From DATAUD01 sp035511075 (GTDB taxonomy: Bacteria > Verrucomicrobiota > Verrucomicrobiia > Limisphaerales > Palsa-1400): DNA of 64,000 nucleotides. The stretch spans positions 57,826 to 121,825 of the forward strand of contig DATKFW010000149.1 of assembly GCA_035511075.1 (NCBI GenBank), given 5' to 3'. Of this stretch, positions 1 through 7,710 are shown one piece after another (within the stretch, counting starts at the first letter, position 1; the number at the start of each line of letters is the position of its first letter). The translations under genes and the position numbers were made by a program. A model generated the notes under the pieces. It saw only the letters and a program-made list of their open reading frames with translations, did not search any database and was not told the origin of the DNA.

Positions 1-1
1 T

Positions 2-655
2 GCGGACATAGTCTGCGTCTCACGCACGCTGGAAAATGCGGAAAAGGTGGCCGGCGAAGTTCGCGCCTTGGGACGCAGGGCCTGGCCGCGCGCCGTGGAC
101 GTGGCGGATTCGTCCGCTGTGATGGCAGCCGCCGAAAAAATCCTTGAGGAAACCGTCCGCGTGGACATTTTGGTCAACAACGCAGGGATCACGCGCGACG
201 GTTTGTTGATGCGATTGAGCGAAGACGACTGGGACGCCGTGATGGACACCAATTTGAAGGGCGCGTTTTCCTTTACCAAGGCCTTCAGCCGTGCTTTCCT
301 CAAGCAGCGGTCGGGGCGGGTGATCAATATTTCATCTGTGATTGGGCTGGTCGGCAACGCCGGGCAATGCAATTATGCCGCCAGCAAGGCAGCGTTGATC
401 GGTTTCACCAAGTCGGTGGCCAAGGAATTCGCGTCCCGCGGCGTGACCGTAAACGCCGTGGCGCCGGGATTCGTCGAGACGGATATGACGGCGGTGTTGA
501 CGGCGGAGTTGAAAGCCGATCTGCTTAAGCGCATACCGTTGAACTCGTTGGGCCGCGCGGAGGATGTTGCCCAGGCAGCCCTATTTCTGGCCGGGCCGGG
601 TGCGCGGTACATCACAGGTCAGGTGCTGACGGTCGATGGCGGAATGGTAATGTAA
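2..655 (+). CDS. fabG: 3-oxoacyl-[ACP] reductase FabG, 5'-truncated
   Basis: NADPH-dependent short-chain dehydrogenase that reduces 3-oxoacyl-ACP in fatty-acid elongation. The reading frame is open from base 2, so the N-terminal Rossmann glycine motif lies outside the window. Visible family motifs are VNNAG, the catalytic Ser in NISS, and YAASK with the catalytic Tyr and Lys. The C-terminus GGMVM is typical of FabG. acpP and fabF follow, the classical fab order. The stop codon TAA (653-655) lies inside the 6-7 bp duplication created by the insertion downstream, so the protein itself is unchanged by that insertion. Confidence 0.95.
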   Translation, partial: ADIVCVSRTLENAEKVAGEVRALGRRAWPRAVDVADSSAVMAAAEKILEETVRVDILVNNAGITRDGLLMRLSEDDWDAVMDTNLKGAFSFTKAFSRAFLKQRSGRVINISSVIGLVGNAGQCNYAASKAALIGFTKSVAKEFASRGVTVNAVAPGFVETDMTAVLTAELKADLLKRIPLNSLGRAEDVAQAALFLAGPGARYITGQVLTVDGGMVM

Positions 656-683
656 GGGAATTACGCAGCCATCGCAAGTATTT
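655..683 (+). repeat. left terminal inverted repeat (29 bp)
   Basis: It begins agggaattacgcagcc and ends caagtattt. It is the exact reverse complement of 1062-1090. Similarity stops abruptly on both the inner and outer sides. Confidence 0.9.
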
Positions 684-744
684 AGTTGGGCTAATGCTTG
701 CTATGAGTTTTACTAACAATGGCCTATGGTCGTGGGTAGTGGCT

Positions 745-1023
745 TTATTTTTTCTCTTTGTTTTCTGGCAGCTTGCCTGTTTGCAGGAGTGTCTTAGCGA
801 TGAATCCTGGCGCAAGACCTTTAGCAACTTCATAAAGTGGCACGCCGCCAAGATTTGTTGGCTCCTTAGCAGGAATGGCCATATAGGCCGCTATTGCCGC
901 ATTAAGCTCTGCCAGCACAGCATCGCGCTCGCTAAATGGCATTCCGCCGCATTCGACCGCTCTTATTTTTTTCGCGATGTTCACAAGATTCTCTGCTGCT
1001 TCTACGCTTTTATTGTTGCTCAT
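745..1023 (-). CDS. hypothetical 92-aa passenger protein of the insertion
   Basis: The only plausible gene inside the inverted-repeat element. It is a 92-residue, Ala/Lys/Glu-rich, soluble-looking protein: a helical N-terminus (NKSVEAAENLVNIAKKI), a central Gly-Pro segment and a lysine-rich end (ENKEKK). There is no signal peptide or membrane segment, and I recognise no family. No good Shine-Dalgarno sequence precedes the ATG. The longer plus-strand frame over the same bases has Cys/Trp-rich composition unlike a real protein, so the minus strand is preferred. It could be a cargo gene or a chance frame. Confidence 0.4.
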   Translation of the reverse strand: MSNNKSVEAAENLVNIAKKIRAVECGGMPFSERDAVLAELNAAIAAYMAIPAKEPTNLGGVPLYEVAKGLAPGFIAKTLLQTGKLPENKEKK

Positions 1024-1061
1024 ACTTTAGGCTTGCATGTATGGATTTCGCCGTCAACCTC

Positions 1062-1090
1062 AAATACTTGCGATGGCTGCGTAATTCCCT
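1062..1090 (-). repeat. right terminal inverted repeat (29 bp)
   Basis: Exact reverse complement of 655-683. It is followed directly by aatgta, the second copy of the putative target duplication. Confidence 0.9.
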
Positions 1091-1175
1091 AATGTAAAAT
1101 AAATTAAAATCAGGGCTTGACGCCTTTTATGGCGTCGGGCATAGACACTCACCGAACAGAAAATGGAGTTTACCG

Positions 1176-1421
1176 ATGGCCGAAAAATCAATTGAACAAA
1201 GAGTCAAAGAAATCATTGTTGAACAACTGGGCGTCAATCCTGATCAGGTAACGCCCGAAGCCAAATTCATCGAGGACCTGGGCGCGGATTCGCTGGACAC
1301 GGTCGAACTGGTGATGGCGTTGGAGGAGGAATTTGGCAATGAAATCCCGGATGAACAGGCCGAAAAATTGCAAAGCGTCGGCGACGTAATAAAATACATC
1401 GAGGATAGCCAGAAGAAATAG
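1176..1421 (+). CDS. acpP: acyl carrier protein
   Basis: 81-residue acidic carrier that holds growing acyl chains on a 4'-phosphopantetheine arm. The attachment site is Ser39 in the motif GADSLD, and the length and acidity are standard for the family. GGAG at 1165-1168 sits 7 bases before the ATG. It lies between fabG and fabF and is followed by a terminator-like hairpin that ends at the fabF start codon. Confidence 0.98.
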   Translation: MAEKSIEQRVKEIIVEQLGVNPDQVTPEAKFIEDLGADSLDTVELVMALEEEFGNEIPDEQAEKLQSVGDVIKYIEDSQKK

Positions 1422-1439
1422 TTGCCCGGATCAATTCAC

Positions 1440-1474
1440 AGGGCGGCGGCCCCAAGGCTTGCTGCCCTTTTTTT
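1440..1474 (+). terminator. rho-independent terminator between acpP and fabF
   Basis: A 10-bp stem, AGGGCGGCGG (1440-1449) with TTGCTGCCCT (1459-1468), contains three G-T pairs and is followed by seven T (1468-1474). The T-run abuts the fabF ATG. It probably acts as an attenuator that keeps acpP transcripts more abundant than fabF; that role is inferred. Confidence 0.6.
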
Positions 1475-2731
1475 ATGGCTGGCAATTGGACAGAGCGCAG
1501 GGTTGTGGTGACGGGGATCGGAATTGTTTCGTCCCTGGGACAAGACCCTCTTGTGTTTTGGGAGAATATTCTGGCCGGCAAATGCGGCATTGGCCAGATC
1601 ACCTCCTTTGACGTTTCCGCCTTCACCACGCGCATCGCGGCGGAAGTCGTGGACTTTGACGCCACGGCCGCCTTTCCTTCCCCCAAAGATGTGCGGCGGA
1701 CGGACCGTTTTGCCCAATTCGCCGTGTTCGCCGCGCATAAGGCCATGCTGGATTCGGGATTGGACTTGCGGGCGATCGATCATCTGGAGGCGGGCGTCTT
1801 CATTGGCTCGGGGATCGGCGGCCTGCACACGATCGAGGAGCAGCATAAGATTTATCTCACCAAAGGGCCGGGGCGCATTTCTCCGTTCATGATTCCCATG
1901 CTGATCCTAAACATGGGTTCGGGCCTCTTTTCGATGTTTCATGATTTGCGCGGACCAAACCTTGCCACTTGCTCCGCCTGCGCCACTTCCACAAACGCCG
2001 TGGGCGAGGCCTGGCGCACCATCAAGATGGGAGATGCAAAAATCATGTTCGCCGGCGGCAGCGAGGCGGCCATTGTGCCCCTGGGCCTTGGCGGCTTCTG
2101 CGCCATGCGCGCCTTGAGCACGCGCAATGATGATCCCCAGCACGCCTCCCGGCCTTTCGATAACGACCGCGACGGGTTTGTCATGGGCGAAGGCGGCGGC
2201 GTGGTCGTGCTCGAGGAACTTGAACACGCCAAGGCGCGCGGCGCCCGGATCTACGCCGAGATCGTCGGCTACGGAAACACGGCGGACGCTTATCATGTCA
2301 CCTCCCCTTCCCCCGGAGGCGACGGGGCGGCCCGGTGCATGAACATGGCGCTGCGCTCGGCCGGTATGAATCCTTCGGACATCTCCTACATCAACGCCCA
2401 CGGCACCTCCACGCCGCAGGGCGACATCGCCGAAACGCAGGCCATCAAGACGGTCTTCGGCCACCACGCCAAGAAGCTCGCGGTCAGCTCGACCAAGGGT
2501 GCGACGGGCCATATGCTGGGCGCGGCCGGCGCGATCGAGATGGCGCTGTGCGTCAAAGCCATCGAGTGCGGCGTGGTCCCCCCGACGATCAATTTGGAAA
2601 ACCCGGATCCGGAGTGCGACCTGGATTATGTTCCTGGGACAGCCCGCGAAATGCCGGTCGATGCCGTAGTCAATAATTCCTTTGGCTTCGGCGGCCACAA
2701 CGCCACCATCATCGCGCGCAAGTTCCAGTGA
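1475..2731 (+). CDS. fabF: 3-oxoacyl-[ACP] synthase II FabF
   Basis: Condensing enzyme that elongates acyl-ACP with malonyl-ACP. The full-length 418-residue protein carries the Cys-His-His triad: Cys169 in SACATSTN, His309 in NAHGTSTP and His346 in GATGHMLG. The C-terminal NSFGFGGHN motif is also typical. The ATG lies directly after a terminator T-run with no clear Shine-Dalgarno sequence, so the exact start is less certain than the identity. Confidence 0.96.
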   Translation: MAGNWTERRVVVTGIGIVSSLGQDPLVFWENILAGKCGIGQITSFDVSAFTTRIAAEVVDFDATAAFPSPKDVRRTDRFAQFAVFAAHKAMLDSGLDLRAIDHLEAGVFIGSGIGGLHTIEEQHKIYLTKGPGRISPFMIPMLILNMGSGLFSMFHDLRGPNLATCSACATSTNAVGEAWRTIKMGDAKIMFAGGSEAAIVPLGLGGFCAMRALSTRNDDPQHASRPFDNDRDGFVMGEGGGVVVLEELEHAKARGARIYAEIVGYGNTADAYHVTSPSPGGDGAARCMNMALRSAGMNPSDISYINAHGTSTPQGDIAETQAIKTVFGHHAKKLAVSSTKGATGHMLGAAGAIEMALCVKAIECGVVPPTINLENPDPECDLDYVPGTAREMPVDAVVNNSFGFGGHNATIIARKFQ

Positions 2732-2811
2732 CCCGCCTTTTCGTTCGAACGAAGACCACCGCGGTACTTTTCCGTGCTTGAGCAAACCAACAAACGGAGT
2801 ATCGTATTTCT

Positions 2812-3021
2812 GTGGACAATTGGATTGTTTCGGACCCCGATCATCTCGGTGGCGCGCCGCGAATTCGCGATACGCGCATTTCCGTGGCCCTCCTTGTGGA
2901 ATTGGTGGCTGCGGGCATGAGCGTGGACGAAATCATTGACGCCTATCCCAGCCTGACCAAGGAATCTGTTCTCAGCACGATGCGCGACCTGGCCCAAGGA
3001 GGCCGGGACCAGGCCGCGTGA
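2812..3021 (+). CDS. DUF433 antitoxin-like protein
   Basis: 69-residue DUF433 protein, a small family with a winged-helix-like fold usually found as the antitoxin partner of DUF5615 PIN-like toxins. Family features are GGAPRIRDTRISV near the start and the helix GMSVDEIIDAYPSLT. It starts at GTG with GGAG at 2796-2799. Its stop overlaps the next GTG in the sequence GTGA, the usual coupling in these modules. The partner toxin appears broken, so this may be an orphan antitoxin. Confidence 0.8.
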   Translation: MDNWIVSDPDHLGGAPRIRDTRISVALLVELVAAGMSVDEIIDAYPSLTKESVLSTMRDLAQGGRDQAA

Positions 3022-3170
3022 GAATATTGCTCGACGAAAACCTGCCTCGAAAGCTTGTCGAGGCTCTCCGCTCCGAAGGCCACCAGGACGAATTCGTTGA
3101 CGATTTTCTCTCCTTCTTTCGCCACACTGACTCGAACAAGTTGCGGCATGGTGACAGTTGGCCTGCTTGA
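3018..3170 (+). pseudogene. DUF5615 PIN-like toxin with internal deletion
   Basis: A 50-residue frame from the GTG that overlaps the DUF433 stop. Residues 1-23 (MRILLDENLPRKLVEALRSE and following GHQ) match the conserved N-terminus of DUF5615 proteins. The last ~27 residues (FVDDFLSFFRHTDSNKLRHG then DSWP) look like the family's C-terminus. Intact members are about 100-120 residues, so the centre with most of the PIN-like acidic residues seems to be lost in frame. It is most likely an inactive toxin; the size of the deletion is inferred from family length. Confidence 0.6.
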
Positions 3171-3235
3171 TCGGCGATTGTTGCCTCAAAAATATTAAAT
3201 TGGTGCGGGCGCGATTTTTTCTCTATAACCAGCGT

Positions 3236-5296
3236 ATGCTGCAATGCCATTTGTCCCGGGTTCTACCAAGGGCCGCCCTCATCGCCACCCTGCTGCTTGT
3301 TCCCGTCGCCGCCACCGACGCCGCGAAGGACAAGGGCCCCGGGCAGTCAACATTGCGGGCGCAAATCGACATGGCCATCGACAAGGTGCGGCCGGCTTTG
3401 GTGCGCATTCGCGTCGTCTCCACCGAATATCGCGAGGGGCGGGAAGTCAAGATGCAGGCCGTCGGCAGCGGCGCCATTATCACCAGGGACGGCTATGTGA
3501 TCACCAATCACCACGTTGCCGGCCACGCCGTGCGCATCTTCTGCACTTTGTGGAACCGGGAGGAAATTGAGGCGGAATTGATCGGAACCGATCCGCTTAC
3601 CGACATCGCCGTCCTGAAATTGAAACCGGAGAAGCCGCGCGAATTCGCGTTCGCCACCTTCGGCGATTCTTCGGCGTTGCGCGTCGGCGACTCGGTCCTG
3701 GCGATGGGCAGCCCGATGGCCCTTTCGCAATCCGTGACCCTGGGCATCATCAGCAATACGGAAATGATTTTGCCGCGCTTTTGGGGCCAGGCGGGCACAT
3801 TCCGGCTGGACGGCGAGGACGTGGGTTCGCTGGTGCGCTGGATCGGGCATGACGCCGCCATTTACGGCGGCAATTCCGGCGGCCCGCTGGTGAATCTGCG
3901 TGGGCAAATCGTCGGCATCAACGAAATCAGCTATGGCTTGGCGGGCGCCATTCCGGGAAACCTGGCCCAAAGCGTCGCAAATCAAATCATCCGGAGCGGC
4001 AAAATCCAGCGCAGTTGGCTGGGGATCGATCCGCAGCCATTATTCAAGCGCATGGGTGACGAACACGGGGTGTTCATTGCAGGGGTACTGGACAATTCGC
4101 CCGCGGCCAAGGCCGGAATCAAGCCGGGCGATCTGCTTCTCAGTCTCAATGGCAAACCGGTCAACGTCCGCTTTGACGAGCAGATGCCGGATTTCATGGA
4201 ACTGTCCACCACTCTGCCCATCGACGGCCAAATTCCCGCCGTGCTCAAGCGGGATGGCAATGAAATCAATGTCACTCTGGTTCCGGTCGAGCGCGGCGAA
4301 ATCTATCCCAGTGAGCACGAATTCAAACAATGGGGAATGACGGCGCGCGATTTTTCATTCCTACTGGCCAAGGAACTCAAACGCCCCGACCTGGATGGCG
4401 TCCTGGTGACCAGTGTTCGCCCCGGCGGCCCGGCAGGCGAAGCAAAGCCGTCGATCGAACCCCGCGACGTCTTGATCCAAATCAACGGCACGCCCATCAA
4501 GTCCGTCGAGGATTTGAGCGAGCGCACGCGCGTTCTGACCGACGGGAAGAAGGAACCCGTCCCGGTCATCGCGACGTTCGAGCGCAAAGCGGCGCGTTAC
4601 ATGGCAGTGGTGCGCGTCGGCATCCAGGAATTGAAAGACCCCGGGTTGGAAGTGACCAAAGCCTGGCTGCCGGTGGAGACACGCGCAATCAGCCGCGAAA
4701 TCGCCCAGCAGCTTGGGCGGCCGGATTTGAAGGGTTTCTACATCACGCGCGTGTATCCGGGCACCACCGCCGAAAAGGCGGGGCTCAAACCGGGTGATTT
4801 TATCGTTGCTGTCGATGGCGAGAAACTGTCAGCCTCCGGCCCGGAATATGAGGACGAGCTTTCGGCATTGATCCGACAGTACGATGTCGGCAAGACTGTG
4901 GAATTGTCCGTGCTCCGTGACAATCAAGAAATGAAGATTTCAGTCGAACTGGCGCGTTCACCGCGGCTCCAACGGGAGATGAAGAAATACCGCAATGATG
5001 ATTTCGAGTTTACTGCGCGCAACGTCTCGTTTTTCGATGCGGCGGAGGAACAATGGGACAACGACCATCGCGGCGCTCTGATCGAGGAAGTCAAACCCGG
5101 CAGTTGGGCCGAATTGGCCAATCTTTATGCCGGCGACCTGTTGGTGGGCGTGGACGGACAGCCGGTGGACGACGTTGATTCGCTGCGCCGTCTGATGGAA
5201 AACGTGGCGGCGGCGAAGAAGCCGGTGGTGGTGATGAAAGTCCTGCGCGGCATCCATACCGCCTACCTCGAGTTCGAACCGAATTGGAAAAATTAA
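3236..5296 (+). CDS. HtrA/DegP-like serine protease with four PDZ domains
   Basis: Exported trypsin-like protease of envelope quality control. The ATG at 3236 opens a good signal peptide (MLQCHLSRVLPRAALIATLL); an upstream ATG at 3158 would bury it. In the 686-residue protein the catalytic triad is His93 (ITNHHV), Asp123 (DPLTDIAVL) and Ser214 (GGNSGGP). PDZ-like domains follow at about 277-350, 360-450, 475-575 and 600-680, each with a recognisable GD(L/F/V) carboxylate-loop region. Classical DegP has two PDZ domains, so this is an expanded form. A degenerate protease homologue follows 14 bases downstream, probably in the same operon. Confidence 0.9.
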   Translation: MLQCHLSRVLPRAALIATLLLVPVAATDAAKDKGPGQSTLRAQIDMAIDKVRPALVRIRVVSTEYREGREVKMQAVGSGAIITRDGYVITNHHVAGHAVRIFCTLWNREEIEAELIGTDPLTDIAVLKLKPEKPREFAFATFGDSSALRVGDSVLAMGSPMALSQSVTLGIISNTEMILPRFWGQAGTFRLDGEDVGSLVRWIGHDAAIYGGNSGGPLVNLRGQIVGINEISYGLAGAIPGNLAQSVANQIIRSGKIQRSWLGIDPQPLFKRMGDEHGVFIAGVLDNSPAAKAGIKPGDLLLSLNGKPVNVRFDEQMPDFMELSTTLPIDGQIPAVLKRDGNEINVTLVPVERGEIYPSEHEFKQWGMTARDFSFLLAKELKRPDLDGVLVTSVRPGGPAGEAKPSIEPRDVLIQINGTPIKSVEDLSERTRVLTDGKKEPVPVIATFERKAARYMAVVRVGIQELKDPGLEVTKAWLPVETRAISREIAQQLGRPDLKGFYITRVYPGTTAEKAGLKPGDFIVAVDGEKLSASGPEYEDELSALIRQYDVGKTVELSVLRDNQEMKISVELARSPRLQREMKKYRNDDFEFTARNVSFFDAAEEQWDNDHRGALIEEVKPGSWAELANLYAGDLLVGVDGQPVDDVDSLRRLMENVAAAKKPVVVMKVLRGIHTAYLEFEPNWKN

Positions 5297-5310
5297 CCGG
5301 AAGAGTTTTT

Positions 5311-6144
5311 ATGCATCGAACAAGAAATCTGATGGCCATTGCGCTGATCCTGGTGACGGCGGCGGCCCGCGCCGACGACATTGGGGACAAGGGCCGCGAT
5401 ATTTTCAAGAAGAACGAGCATGCCATCGTCACTGTGCAGGTTGTGCTGAAGGCCTCGTATACCAGGTCCGGACGTTCTTCCGACCCGAATGAAACCAAAA
5501 GCGACGTGACGGGGACCGTGATTGATCCTTCGGGCCTTGTGGTTCTTGCGCTCTCGTCCTTCGACCCATCAGACCTTTACCGCCGCATCTCCGAGGACTA
5601 CAAGATGGAGACGGATGTCAACGACATCAAAATCCTTCTTGACGATGGGACGGAAATACCCGCGGAGATCGTATTGCGGGACAAAGACCTCGACCTGGCT
5701 TTTATACGACCCAAGACCAAGCCGGCCAGTCCGATGACTTCGGTGGATCTGAGCAAATCGAGTCCAGCCGACATGCTGGAGCAAGTCATCACCCTCAACC
5801 GCCTCAACCGCGCCGCCGGCCGGGGCTATTCTGCCTCGGTCGAACGGATCAGCGCGGTCATCGAAAAGCCCCGCACATTTTACATTCCCGACGCAACAAT
5901 GAGCACAACCTCCCTGGGTTCGCCCGCGTTCCTGCCGAATGGAGACGTGCTCGGTTTGTTTGTCATGCGCGCCGTCAATTCCGGCGGTTCAACCAACCCG
6001 CGTGACAGCCTGACGACAATCATCATTCCCGCCGAGGACATTCTGAAGGGCGCCAAGCAAGCGCCCGAAGCCAAAGGCGACAGCGACAAACCGGACGACA
6101 CAAAGACGAATGCGGCTCCAGCCGATGCCAAGAGCCAAAAGTAA
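5311..6144 (+). CDS. degenerate trypsin-like (pseudoprotease) secreted protein
   Basis: 277-residue exported protein: signal peptide MHRTRNLMAIALILVTAAARA, then a trypsin-like core. The Asp region (DLDLAFIRP) is kept. The segment expected to hold the catalytic His reads LVVLALSSFD, and the expected GNSGGP reads TSLGSPAF, so a working triad is unlikely. The tail is Lys/Asp/Ala-rich and low complexity. GGAAGAG at 5298-5304 supports the ATG at 5311. Adjacency to an active-looking HtrA protein suggests an adaptor or regulatory partner; this is inference. Confidence 0.7.
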   Translation: MHRTRNLMAIALILVTAAARADDIGDKGRDIFKKNEHAIVTVQVVLKASYTRSGRSSDPNETKSDVTGTVIDPSGLVVLALSSFDPSDLYRRISEDYKMETDVNDIKILLDDGTEIPAEIVLRDKDLDLAFIRPKTKPASPMTSVDLSKSSPADMLEQVITLNRLNRAAGRGYSASVERISAVIEKPRTFYIPDATMSTTSLGSPAFLPNGDVLGLFVMRAVNSGGSTNPRDSLTTIIIPAEDILKGAKQAPEAKGDSDKPDDTKTNAAPADAKSQK

Positions 6145-6165
6145 ACTCCTTGAGACGTTCGATCT

Positions 6166-6633
6166 ATGTCCGAGCACAAAGCCAGCATCTCTTGGAAGCG
6201 CACGTCTCCCGATTTTCTCCAGGGCAAGTATTCCCGCGAGCACACCTGGACATTTGACGGCGGCATGACCATTCCCGCGTCTCCGTCACCTTCGGTCGTT
6301 CCGGCCCCCTGGTCGAATCCGGCGCATATTGATCCTGAGGAAGCGTTTGTCGCCTCTCTCTCGAGTTGTCACATGCTCACATATCTTTATTTGGCGTCCC
6401 GGCAAGGATTTCAAGTGGACAGCTACTTCGACGACGCGGTCGGCGTGATGACAAAGAACGAAAAGGGTGTTCCGTGGGTCAGTTCAGTCACCCTTTATCC
6501 CCGGATAACTTACAGTGGCGGCCATTTGCCCACCTCCACGGATGAGGAGCGGATGCACCATTCCGCTCACGAACAGTGCTTCATTGCCAATTCCGTCAAG
6601 ACGAACGTGTCAGTGCATGCGGTTTCCCCATGA
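6166..6633 (+). CDS. OsmC family peroxiredoxin-like protein
   Basis: 155-residue OsmC/Ohr-fold protein, probably a thiol-dependent hydroperoxide reductase. The two conserved cysteines are Cys68 (SSCHMLTYL) and Cys138 (HEQCFIANSVKT). The N-terminal strand with WTFDGG and the Pro-rich PAPWSNP segment fit the family. It starts 21 bases after the pseudoprotease gene in the same direction. Cytoplasmic; no signal peptide. Confidence 0.88.
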   Translation: MSEHKASISWKRTSPDFLQGKYSREHTWTFDGGMTIPASPSPSVVPAPWSNPAHIDPEEAFVASLSSCHMLTYLYLASRQGFQVDSYFDDAVGVMTKNEKGVPWVSSVTLYPRITYSGGHLPTSTDEERMHHSAHEQCFIANSVKTNVSVHAVSP

Positions 6634-6639
6634 GCCGCG

Positions 6640-7698
6640 TTAACGCGCGACATCCACGCGAATCTTCGAGAGGTCCCGCACACCCAATTCGAGCAGGGCG
6701 GCGTTTTGGTAAAGCTGCGGGTTTTCGCCGGATGATTGCATTTTTGCCACCTGCCGCTCGCGATCCAGTTCCTGCACGGCCAGAACATCCAGCGCCACAG
6801 GATCTTTGCTGAACCAGATCTGGTTGAGCTCCGTCGAGTAGTGGAGCAGGCTCATGTCCTCGCCTTGGTACTGGCCGATGAGCGCGTCGGTGATGCTCAA
6901 GACAACATGATCGCTCAACGCGGGCAGCGCGTAAATCTCCGGCACGGCTCGGGCGAGGCGCTCGCCGCTGGGCAGAAAACGAACAGTGTTATCGACGCTT
7001 CCCATCGCCAGACCGTACAGGTTGCCGGAAACGCCGGCCAGATTGTGATTGAGCAGCGGCGCGATGTTGATGATCTTGGTGATCGAATCGGTCAGCAGCT
7101 TGCTAACGTACGATTTGCGGCCCGTGGTGGTCCCATTTCGGTCAAACTCGAGATCGCCCGCGCTTAACGTTCCGGGCAACTCATTATCATAGAAAACCTT
7201 GTCGTCATACCCGGCATCGGCGCTGCCCGCCAGACGGATATTGTAACGCTCAGCCAAATACGAGAACCCCGCCAGGCGCAAATCGACCAATCGCCGGTCC
7301 CAGACAATGATGTTGGTGGCCGGAATGCCCGCTTCCAAAAGACCCTGCACCACCGCTTCGACGACGGCGGGACGAGTGCCGCTGTTTGGGCCGGGGCCGG
7401 AATAAACTTTGAGTCCAATAACATCCTTGGGCCCGACGAATGTTTGCCAGGCCGATTTGAGGTCGCCTTTTCCGGTCAATTTTTCAATGCCGCGATCAAC
7501 CATGTCCTGGACCACCGCCGGTTGAGGCTCGAACGCGACCGTCGCGCGGGAATCCTCCACCATGACGACTCGCGCCCGCTCCACCGGGCCGCCGGCGGAA
7601 AGCGGAAAATCCGCGGAATTCGCCGCGTCCATCGCGCCAATCCAGCATATGCAAAAGAAAATACCGTATTTCACAGAAAGATGACCGTGTCTTGACAC
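6640..7698 (-). CDS. DUF362 family exported protein
   Basis: 352-residue DUF362 protein of unknown activity. Family hallmarks are VGPKDVIGLKVYSGPGP, the region IIVWDRR and the C-terminal segment with ALIGQYQGED and SKDPVALDVLA. There is a signal-like N-terminus. Start is GTG at 7698; a second GTG at 7674 would begin the hydrophobic segment more directly. No Cys clusters for iron-sulfur centres are seen, unlike some DUF362 proteins. It is convergent with the OsmC gene and nearly divergent from the TPR lipoprotein. Confidence 0.8.
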   Translation of the reverse strand: MSRHGHLSVKYGIFFCICWIGAMDAANSADFPLSAGGPVERARVVMVEDSRATVAFEPQPAVVQDMVDRGIEKLTGKGDLKSAWQTFVGPKDVIGLKVYSGPGPNSGTRPAVVEAVVQGLLEAGIPATNIIVWDRRLVDLRLAGFSYLAERYNIRLAGSADAGYDDKVFYDNELPGTLSAGDLEFDRNGTTTGRKSYVSKLLTDSITKIINIAPLLNHNLAGVSGNLYGLAMGSVDNTVRFLPSGERLARAVPEIYALPALSDHVVLSITDALIGQYQGEDMSLLHYSTELNQIWFSKDPVALDVLAVQELDRERQVAKMQSSGENPQLYQNAALLELGVRDLSKIRVDVAR

Positions 7699-7710
7699 TG
7701 TCGACCCTGA

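Larger units (their letters stand above)
655..1090. mobile_element. 436-bp MITE-like insertion with 29-bp terminal inverted repeats
   Basis: The segment is bounded by perfect 29-bp inverted repeats (655-683 and 1062-1090). The sequence aatgta occurs directly outside both ends (649-654 and 1091-1096), as expected for a 6-bp target-site duplication; a 7-bp reading aatgtaa is also possible. Removing the insert and one repeat restores a plain fabG-acpP spacer. The inside is clearly AT-richer than the flanking fab genes. It encodes no transposase, only a possible 92-residue protein on the minus strand, so it would have to be mobilised in trans. The family of the parent element is not recognised. 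Confidence 0.82.

Noticed and set aside
694..1092. 132-codon plus-strand frame inside the inverted-repeat element
   Set aside because: Rich in Cys, Trp and His, no ribosome-binding site, and it reads into the right inverted repeat. The minus-strand frame is more protein-like.
1907..2785. Long minus-strand frame opposite fabF
   Set aside because: Composition (Arg/Gly/Ala/His) is that of an antisense shadow of a GC-rich gene; fabF is unmistakable.
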